NCBI GenBank assembly: GCA_002342225.1
Contig: DDPO01000180.1
Span: forward strand, 1 to 12,132
Source of the DNA: Bdellovibrionaceae bacterium UBA2466
GTDB taxonomy: Bacteria > Bdellovibrionota > FAC87 > UBA2466
Direction of reading: 5' to 3'
Length of the DNA: 12,132 bases
Every line of letters starts with the position of its first letter. Positions within the stretch are counted from its first letter, which is position 1. The notes under the pieces are model-generated. The model saw nothing but the letters and a program-made list of their open reading frames with translations. It was not told the DNA's origin and did not search any database. This document shows, one piece after another, positions 1 to 5,388 of the stretch. The position numbers and the translations under genes were made by a program.

Positions 1-356
1 ATGTCGGATACTTAGTTTCTGTTTACCGAACTTTTGAGAATGGACAACTTCGAGATTTAGTCTCCATGACTGACGGCGGGCACGCGACAGCCGGTTTCCA
101 CACTGTCGATTTAGACACCCCCGTCGAACTGAACAAAGGCGAAAAGTTTTATGTTCATGTAAACTTATCCCATGGTGGCCATGCTTACGATCGAACTTCG
201 GATGTACCAGTACTTCTGGGTGGCTCAAGTCGAACTATCGTAGAATCAAAGGCCAAAGCTGGTGAAAGTTTTTATCTTAACAATGGCACTTGGGTCGACC
301 TAACACAAGACGATAAGTCAGCTAACTTCTGTATCAAAGCACTCAGCAATTACTAA
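1..356 (+). CDS. C-terminal fragment of a secreted protein with a lectin-like beta domain (5' end outside window)
   Basis: The reading frame is open from base 3 to the TAA at 354-356, so the gene begins upstream; the ATG at 66 is internal. The 118 visible residues have the pattern of the lectin-like domain found behind C1 (papain-type) peptidase domains in secreted bacterial and archaeal proteins: an AGFHTVDLD segment, then LNKGEKFYVHVNL, then AGESFYLNNGTWVDLT, and a closing NFCIKAL. In that family this beta-sandwich follows the protease and probably binds carbohydrate or a partner protein. The enzymatic part, if any, is not in the window, so protease identity is an inference from family architecture. 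The gene is convergent with the ferredoxin gene, with 8 bases between stop codons. Confidence is high for coding and moderate for the domain name. Confidence 0.8.
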   Translation, partial: VGYLVSVYRTFENGQLRDLVSMTDGGHATAGFHTVDLDTPVELNKGEKFYVHVNLSHGGHAYDRTSDVPVLLGGSSRTIVESKAKAGESFYLNNGTWVDLTQDDKSANFCIKALSNY

Positions 357-364
357 ATCATTCT

Positions 365-1414
365 CTATTTCTTGAAGCTTAATGCTTTGGTAGGGCAAAC
401 ATCAATGCAGCCCCCACAACCAATGCACACTGTGTTTTGGAGACCAAAACTCCCCATCGTAGGTTTTTTGTTAATGTGAGCAAATCCTGCAACATCAATT
501 CCCATGGGGCAAGCTTGAGTGCACAATCCAATACCCGTACATTTTTCATTAGCAGCTACTTGGAATTTGGATTTTGAAATCTTTCCTGAAAGTTCCATGA
601 ATTTAGCTAATGGACATCCATAACGGCACCAGATTCGAGTTCCCCAAAAGGGATAGGCGGCAACACCAATAACTGAGCCAAACATGAAATCCACAAAGAA
701 ATCCTGTACCGCCTGAGTTTTTTGAATCAAACCTGGAACAGCGATAACTTTCATCGAATCAAATAAGAGAATAGCACCAAATAAAAAAGCAAACGTCATA
801 ACACTGATTTGAATCCAATGTTTTTTATTTGCGCTCTCTCCTCGAGGAGTTCCCTCTTTTACCCATTTTTTACCCCACACAGTCACTCCAACAGTCTCTG
901 CCAAATTTCCGCAAGAACAGATCCAAGAACAATAACGCTTTCCAAAAAACCAAACAAATATGGGAATTACTAGAAATAAATAACTAGCCATTCCCCAACT
1001 TTTAAAGCCTGGGAATAAATAAACATGAGCCGATTTAGTGGCATAAGCTAATTCATCGTGCCAAAAGTCTTTACCGGAACCTAGAGGTAAAATGACGTAT
1101 GGAATCAAAAAAAAGCCAACGAGCTGCACAAAAAAAATACTGGTAAACTTTTTCTTCTGATAAGAGCTGAGCGGCTGAACGACATTAGCTTTAAAAGAAT
1201 AGGTGTTTTTGTTCTTGATTAAAACTTTACCGGCAATGCCACATACAATGGCGGTGTAAACTAAAGCGTACCAAAAAGAGAGATTTTTTCCTAAAACACG
1301 TGTGTCTGCTCCCGCACCTAACATAACCTCAGGATATTTATAAACTGCGTAAAAAGCGATAATTCCAGGTACAAACAAAATAATAAAAGCCCATTCCACT
1401 TTCGAACGTTTCAT
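365..1414 (-). CDS. NapH/CcoG-type polytopic membrane 4Fe-4S protein (polyferredoxin)
   Basis: This 349-residue protein probably moves electrons between the quinone pool or cytoplasm and a periplasmic or membrane reductase, as NapH, NosR and CcoG relatives do; the partner is not in the window. About six hydrophobic segments are visible (near residues 8-27, 47-66, 91-111, 142-158, 203-219 and 240-257). Two membrane-border cysteine motifs follow TM4 and TM6: C162/C166/C168 (C-x3-C-x-C, where relatives usually have C-x3-C-P) and C263/C267 (CRYGCP). A cytoplasmic tail carries two ferredoxin sites. The second is complete (C330, C333, C336, C340-P). The first has C292, C298 and C302-P but Ile at 295, where the second cysteine should be. 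The ATG is preceded by AGAGGA. No reductase or cytochrome oxidase gene is adjacent, so it stands alone here. Confidence 0.92.
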   Translation of the reverse strand: MKRSKVEWAFIILFVPGIIAFYAVYKYPEVMLGAGADTRVLGKNLSFWYALVYTAIVCGIAGKVLIKNKNTYSFKANVVQPLSSYQKKKFTSIFFVQLVGFFLIPYVILPLGSGKDFWHDELAYATKSAHVYLFPGFKSWGMASYLFLVIPIFVWFFGKRYCSWICSCGNLAETVGVTVWGKKWVKEGTPRGESANKKHWIQISVMTFAFLFGAILLFDSMKVIAVPGLIQKTQAVQDFFVDFMFGSVIGVAAYPFWGTRIWCRYGCPLAKFMELSGKISKSKFQVAANEKCTGIGLCTQACPMGIDVAGFAHINKKPTMGSFGLQNTVCIGCGGCIDVCPTKALSFKK

Positions 1415-1470
1415 AAATCCTCTGGGAAACAGAAAACTTAGTTTTTGCCTCTCCGCACTTATCGGAAAAA

Positions 1471-1479
1471 TGGTACAAT
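1471..1479 (+). promoter_or_regulatory. Candidate extended -10 promoter for the small membrane protein-methyltransferase pair
   Basis: TGGTACAAT combines the extended -10 element TGn with TACAAT, five of six matches to the sigma-70 -10 consensus. No credible -35 lies 16-18 bases upstream, which is tolerable for extended -10 promoters. Transcription would begin near 1486, only about 9 bases before the ATG at 1495, leaving a very short leader without a Shine-Dalgarno sequence. This is a sequence-only prediction. Confidence 0.4.
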
Positions 1480-1494
1480 TAATCTACCAATCTT

Positions 1495-1716
1495 ATGAAA
1501 AACTCTATCTCTAAATCCGAAAAGTCTGTTTTAATTTTAACACTTTGCTTCCTCTGCAATGACAGCTGGGGCTATATTGAGCCTAGCTCAGGTTACATAT
1601 TGTGGCAGGTTCTGTTCGGAGTTTTGGCCGGACTTATGTTCTTTGCAAAACGCATATGGCTAATTTGCAAAACCCTCTTTTCCAAAGAACGAACCGAAAA
1701 TACTCCACAATCCTAA
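1495..1716 (+). CDS. Small exported or membrane protein of the Y(L/I)(D/E)P family, coupled to a methyltransferase
   Basis: This is a 73-residue protein. A hydrophobic N-terminal segment (residues 12-22) ends in SWG before YIEPSSG and looks like a signal peptide. A second hydrophobic stretch (about 36-51) is followed by the basic KRIW. The order signal sequence, then Tyr-Ile-Glu-Pro-Ser-Ser-Gly, then a TM helix and basic tail, matches a conserved family of 60-90 residue proteins (typically YLDPGTGS) that I recall lying next to NoeA-like methyltransferase and polysaccharide genes. Their function is not known to me. The stop TAA (1714-1716) abuts the ATG of the next gene, so the two are almost certainly co-transcribed and translationally coupled. 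There is no clear ribosome binding site upstream of this start. Confidence 0.78.
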   Translation: MKNSISKSEKSVLILTLCFLCNDSWGYIEPSSGYILWQVLFGVLAGLMFFAKRIWLICKTLFSKERTENTPQS

Positions 1717-3168
1717 ATGACAACGTCAAATAGACCATCCAATGCTCGTGCATTATCTCTCCGAGACCCTGCTGGAACCCTCTTTGAAATCGAATCAAAG
1801 CTAGTGCGTCAGCTTCACTCTCAGGGATTAAAAGATTGGGCGGCTATCAAAGAGTCAAGCGCATTTAAAAAACTTGTATCCCAAGGGATTTTAGTAAAAA
1901 CATGGGAACTATCAGATGCAGAGATTAAAGATCTCTTTCCTGACTTTGACCAAACTTTCACACCTGAAACTCCCAGCACTTTCTTGGGGCACGATAAAAT
2001 AAAGTTCATCAGCTATCCCTACGAGTGGGCCCCTGAAATGCTTAAAGCGGCAGGCCTTCTAACTTTAGATTTCGCTATTGAATTGTCTGTGGAAAATCTT
2101 GGTCTCAAAGATGCAACGCCTTTCAATGTTTTATTTAATGGTTGTAATCCAGTTTTTGTGGACCTCTTATCGATAGAAAAAAGAAATCCAAAAGACAGTT
2201 TATGGCTTGCCTACTCTCAATTTTCTCGAACATTCATAAATCCTCTTTTGGCATACAAACATTTCGGTCACACATTAAAAAATGTATTTCTTTTACGCCG
2301 AGAGGGACTCACAGCTTCTCACCTTTTCTCACAAAGCTCATTTCTAAAAAAACTCCATCCATCCTTGATTTCTCAAATGACTGTCCCAGCACTTTTGGAA
2401 AACTGGACAGACCGAAAGCTTTCAAACCATCCCAACACCCATCGATTAATGGAGGAGAAAAGAGCAAAATTCACTTTTGATTACTTTTTAAAATCCGCTC
2501 GAAGGTCTTTTTCCAACATCACTTTTGACCACAAAAAACTGAGAACACAGTTTAAAAACTACATGGGCTCTGAAAGTCCGTACAGCCGAGACCAGTTTTC
2601 CACAAAAGAAAAAATGGTGCGACAATGGGTGGAAACTTATTCAGAAAAATCGGTGCTGGATATTGGCTGCAATGACGGTCACTTTTCAAGAATTGCAGCT
2701 GATGTCGGGAGATGGGTCTGTGCAATTGACTCTGAATCGGAACTCATTTCAAAAACATGGAATCTTTGCCGAGATACTCATCCCTCTATTTTACCCCTGG
2801 TAGTAAACATTGCCGACCCCTCTCCAGCCTCAGGTTGGAAAAATAGGGAATACAAATCTTTCCTCGAACGCTCAAGAGGACAATTTGATTGCGTCCTAAT
2901 GTTAGCTTTAGTCCATCATCTTCTGACTACCGAAAGTATTCTACTACCGTATATTATTGAGCTCGCAAGCGAGCTAACTACAGACCATGTTATTTTAGAA
3001 TGGGTCGGTATCAATGACCCCATGTTTCAACATCTCAGCAAGGGTCGAGATTATAGCCACCTAACGATAGAGAACTTCGAAAGTGAAGCCAAAAAACGAT
3101 TTCAGATCGTCCAGAAATGCGAACTCCCCGGAAAAACTCGAACGCTCTATTGTTTGAAAAAGCTCTAA
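1717..3168 (+). CDS. NoeA-like class I SAM-dependent methyltransferase with a kinase-like N-terminal region
   Basis: This 483-residue protein has a C-terminal Rossmann methyltransferase domain (about 300-483): motif I VLDIGCNDG at 313-321, an acidic strand end VCAIDSE at 334-340, and motif IV FDCVLMLALVHHL at 390-402. The N-terminal half carries the family signature ISYPYEW near 98-104, LKDATPFN at 130-137 and PVFVDLLSIE at 145-154, known from NoeA, the rhizobial nodulation host-specificity protein, and its relatives. The substrate is probably a surface or secreted glycan (inference from family and the membrane-protein neighbour). D132-x2-P135-x-N137 followed by D149 mimics the catalytic and metal-binding loops of kinases. 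The ATG directly follows the upstream stop (TAAATG), so translation is probably coupled. Its stop overlaps the stop of the convergent aldolase gene by 4 bases. Confidence 0.92.
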   Translation: MTTSNRPSNARALSLRDPAGTLFEIESKLVRQLHSQGLKDWAAIKESSAFKKLVSQGILVKTWELSDAEIKDLFPDFDQTFTPETPSTFLGHDKIKFISYPYEWAPEMLKAAGLLTLDFAIELSVENLGLKDATPFNVLFNGCNPVFVDLLSIEKRNPKDSLWLAYSQFSRTFINPLLAYKHFGHTLKNVFLLRREGLTASHLFSQSSFLKKLHPSLISQMTVPALLENWTDRKLSNHPNTHRLMEEKRAKFTFDYFLKSARRSFSNITFDHKKLRTQFKNYMGSESPYSRDQFSTKEKMVRQWVETYSEKSVLDIGCNDGHFSRIAADVGRWVCAIDSESELISKTWNLCRDTHPSILPLVVNIADPSPASGWKNREYKSFLERSRGQFDCVLMLALVHHLLTTESILLPYIIELASELTTDHVILEWVGINDPMFQHLSKGRDYSHLTIENFESEAKKRFQIVQKCELPGKTRTLYCLKKL

Positions 3169-3187
3169 GCCAACTGCTCTTTTAGAG
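3157..3187 (-). terminator. Weak candidate intrinsic terminator for the aldolase unit
   Basis: On the minus strand CTCTAA (3187-3182) can pair with TTAGAG (3168-3163) across a 13-base loop, and one base later a run of five T (3161-3157) follows. The second arm contains the aldolase stop codon. The stem is only 6 bp and AT-rich, so efficiency would be low. It also lies inside the end of the convergent methyltransferase gene. Confidence 0.3.
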
Positions 3188-4208
3188 AAGCTGTAAAAAG
3201 GTCGATATCCACCCTTTGAGTGTCATACGACATCATCCAACGCACCAGATCTTTGTCATCTCCTGATTTCCAGACATAGAAAGGAAATTTCTTTTGCAAA
3301 GGGGAAATAATCTCTCTAGGTACCCAAGCAAAAACTCCATTTGCATCGACTGGATAGCCAATTTGAATTTCCGATATTTCAGATACTTTACTTTCTAAAT
3401 AACGAGCCATCTCATTCGCATGGCTTGCGTGCTTCAACCAAAGCTCTTGATTTAGGAAAGCTTCAAATTGTGCCGCAATAAATCGCATTTTAGAAGCTAA
3501 CTGCATTCCCTGTTTTCTTCTATAAAGAAAGTTTTTTGCAAGTTCAGGATTAAAAAACACTACCGCTTCTGCTCCCAATAGACCACATTTAGTTCCACCA
3601 AATGAGAGCACATCAACACCGACATCTCGAGTAAATTCACGAAAAGGCAGTCCTAAAGCCACCGCAGCGTTTGAGATGCGAGCTCCATCCATGTGAAAAT
3701 AGAGATCGTGAGCTTTTGCTACTTTTGAAAGCTCCTCAAGTTCCGATTTTTTGTATACCGTTCCCACTTCAGTTGACTGAGAGATTGAGATCACTTTCGG
3801 TTGAACATGATGCTGATTGCCAACGCCCGATATACGTTTCACCATGTTTTCTGGGGTGAGCTTTCCAATCTTGTTTTCGACTGAAATCAATTTACAACCC
3901 GTAAAACTTTCAGGAGCACCACATTCGTCCTCATAAATATGTGCTAAGTCAGTACATAAGATAGCTTCAAAAGAACGAGCGCAAGTAGATAACCCCAAAA
4001 CATTGGCAGCAGTCCCGTTAAAAACAAAATGAACTTCGATGTCATCACCAAAATATTTTCTAAAAGCTAACTCCGCTTTTTTTGTCCAAGGATCTTCGCC
4101 ATAAGCTGGAGTATGGTTTATATTCGCACCAGTAATCGCATCCAAGATTTCAGGTAGGACCCCAGAATTATTGTCGCTTGCAAACCCCCGCCCTGTTAAA
4201 GACTCCAT
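3165..4208 (-). CDS. ltaE: Low-specificity L-threonine aldolase (PLP-dependent, beta-eliminating lyase fold)
   Basis: It cleaves L-threonine or allo-threonine to glycine and acetaldehyde, and related beta-hydroxy amino acids to glycine and an aldehyde, in the cytoplasm. Numbered from the chosen ATG (347 residues): FASDNNSGV at 9-17, AYGEDPWT at 35-42, the phosphate-binding-side FNGTAAN at 63-69, HMDGAR at 172-177, whose Asp contacts the PLP ring nitrogen, and SFGGTKCG at 202-209, with K207 as the Schiff-base lysine. Length and motifs fit the Pseudomonas-type subfamily. The frame could open at a GTG (4220-4218) right after the upstream stop, but a strong Shine-Dalgarno spans that GTG and points to the ATG at 4208. 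It is second in a unit with the alcohol dehydrogenase, 12 bases apart. Product and PLP site are secure; the start is likely. Confidence 0.92.
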   Translation of the reverse strand: MESLTGRGFASDNNSGVLPEILDAITGANINHTPAYGEDPWTKKAELAFRKYFGDDIEVHFVFNGTAANVLGLSTCARSFEAILCTDLAHIYEDECGAPESFTGCKLISVENKIGKLTPENMVKRISGVGNQHHVQPKVISISQSTEVGTVYKKSELEELSKVAKAHDLYFHMDGARISNAAVALGLPFREFTRDVGVDVLSFGGTKCGLLGAEAVVFFNPELAKNFLYRRKQGMQLASKMRFIAAQFEAFLNQELWLKHASHANEMARYLESKVSEISEIQIGYPVDANGVFAWVPREIISPLQKKFPFYVWKSGDDKDLVRWMMSYDTQRVDIDLFTASLKEQLA

Positions 4209-4214
4209 GTTTTT

Positions 4215-4222
4215 CCTCACCT
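4215..4222 (-). promoter_or_regulatory. Ribosome binding site that decides the aldolase start
   Basis: AGGTGAGG on the minus strand ends 6 bases before the ATG at 4208. It overlaps the stop codon of the dehydrogenase gene and covers the alternative GTG start, which has no site of its own between it and the stop. This favours ATG 4208 and suggests that ribosomes finishing the dehydrogenase reinitiate on the aldolase. Confidence 0.6.
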
Positions 4223-5264
4223 AAAATGTTTTGCAATCGATGACAAACCGATATCGTACATCGCCTTTCATGGTTCGTTCGTAAGCAATGTTGATATCTT
4301 TCGCAGAAATCACTTCAACTTCAGATCCTATATTTTTCTCAGCGCAAAAATCTAGCATCTCTTGTGTCTCCTTAATACCACCGATAAGAGAGCCTGCAAG
4401 TCTTCGACGTTTCAAAATAAGTGGAAAAGCTGAAATCTGAGTTGATTCTGGAGGTACTCCTAAGAGAACCATCGTCCCATCTTTTTTAACAGTTTTTAAA
4501 TACATGTTGAGATCATGTGGAGCCGAAACAGTATCCACGATGAGATCAAAATGATTGGAGAACAGGGTGCTAATATCTTTATTTTCTGTGCATATAAAAT
4601 GACTGGCTCCAAGCCTCTTAGCATCCTGTTCTTTTTTGGGAGAATGACTCAAAACAGTGACTTCAGCTCCCATTGCAGCTGCCAACTTCACTGCCATGTG
4701 TCCCAATCCGCCGAGTCCCACTACTCCCACACGATCCCCCTTACCTGCTTTCCAAGTTCTAAGCGGTGAATAGGTAGTAATGCCCGCACATAAGAGAGGG
4801 GCTATTTTTTCAAGGCCCAATTTCGATGAGATTTTTAGAGCATAATCTTCGTCGACTACAATTTTGTTGGAATAACCACCAAACGTGGGAGTTTTTCGAT
4901 CTTTTTCAAAACTATTGTAAGTGCCTACCATTCCCCCTTCACAGTATTGCTCTTCGTCGTCTTTGCAACTCGGACAAGTTCTACAAGAATCAACAAGACA
5001 TCCAACGCCTGCAGCATCACCCATTTTAAACTGAGAAACTTGAGAACCTATTTGACTCACTCGCCCCACAATTTCATGACCTGGAACCATTGGAAATATC
5101 GACCCACCCCACTCATTTCGAGCCTGATGAATATCGGAATGGCAAATTCCACAGTATTCAATATCAATTAAAATATCTTTCGGTCCCAGCTCTCTTCTTT
5201 CAAAAGAAAAAGGGGCTAAAGCAGATGTAGCTGTTTGTGCAGCATAACCTTTAACGGAAATCAT
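4221..5264 (-). CDS. yahK: Zinc-dependent NADP(H) alcohol dehydrogenase / aldehyde reductase, YahK-like (MDR superfamily)
   Basis: It probably reduces aldehydes to alcohols with NADPH in the cytoplasm. Its 347 residues nearly match the 349 of E. coli YahK as I recall it. Visible sites: catalytic zinc ligands C41 (GICHSD), H63 (VPGHE) and C159 (LLCAG); structural zinc cysteines C94, C97, C100 and C108; the Rossmann turn GLGGLG at 183-188; and SHSPKK at 206-211 after the second beta strand, a Ser/Lys-type patch typical of NADP preference. Family blocks GTYNS, YSPLR, GGIKETQEMLDFCAE and GDVRYRFVID are all present. The start has a good Shine-Dalgarno, AAAGGAG. First gene of a unit with threonine aldolase, it could remove the acetaldehyde that enzyme makes. 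It diverges from the radical SAM gene. Confidence 0.95.
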   Translation of the reverse strand: MISVKGYAAQTATSALAPFSFERRELGPKDILIDIEYCGICHSDIHQARNEWGGSIFPMVPGHEIVGRVSQIGSQVSQFKMGDAAGVGCLVDSCRTCPSCKDDEEQYCEGGMVGTYNSFEKDRKTPTFGGYSNKIVVDEDYALKISSKLGLEKIAPLLCAGITTYSPLRTWKAGKGDRVGVVGLGGLGHMAVKLAAAMGAEVTVLSHSPKKEQDAKRLGASHFICTENKDISTLFSNHFDLIVDTVSAPHDLNMYLKTVKKDGTMVLLGVPPESTQISAFPLILKRRRLAGSLIGGIKETQEMLDFCAEKNIGSEVEVISAKDINIAYERTMKGDVRYRFVIDCKTF

Positions 5265-5271
5265 ATTGGGG

Positions 5272-5278
5272 CTCCTTT
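5272..5278 (-). promoter_or_regulatory. Ribosome binding site of the alcohol dehydrogenase gene
   Basis: AAAGGAG on the minus strand lies 7 bases before the ATG at 5264. It is a near-perfect Shine-Dalgarno sequence, one of the two strongest in the window, and supports efficient translation from this start. Confidence 0.75.
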
Positions 5279-5304
5279 AAATATTCCAATTCACTGGACA
5301 TTTA

Positions 5305-5320
5305 GGTTATCTGATTAACC
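5305..5320. promoter_or_regulatory. Inverted repeat in the divergent promoter region, candidate operator
   Basis: GGTTA-TCTGAT-TAACC is a perfect 5-6-5 inverted repeat inside the 124-base gap between the divergent dehydrogenase and radical SAM genes. It is AT-rich, 41 bases upstream of the dehydrogenase ATG and 69 upstream of the radical SAM ATG. Its place fits a dimeric repressor controlling one or both genes, but no regulator gene is nearby and no clear -10/-35 pair could be assigned on either strand. Confidence 0.3.
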
Positions 5321-5377
5321 CATAGTTTCAATAACTTAAAACCGCTCCCATAGACACAATGCGGCATTTTTGGTAAG

Positions 5378-5382
5378 AAGGA
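5378..5382 (+). promoter_or_regulatory. Ribosome binding site of the radical SAM gene
   Basis: AAGGA (inside AAGAAGGA, 5375-5382) sits 6 bases before the ATG at 5389. It supports that start, which also begins the family-typical MRILLLTPP strand. Confidence 0.65.
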
Positions 5383-5388
5383 CCGCTT

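Noticed and set aside
66..356. Complete 96-codon gene starting at ATG 66
   Set aside because: The frame stays open upstream to base 3 with matching beta-domain sequence, and no ribosome site precedes ATG 66, so it is an internal Met of a longer gene.
1433..1445. AAAACTTAGTTTT palindrome between the divergent ferredoxin and membrane-protein genes
   Set aside because: A short AT-only dyad is easily produced by chance here and has no clear link to a promoter element.
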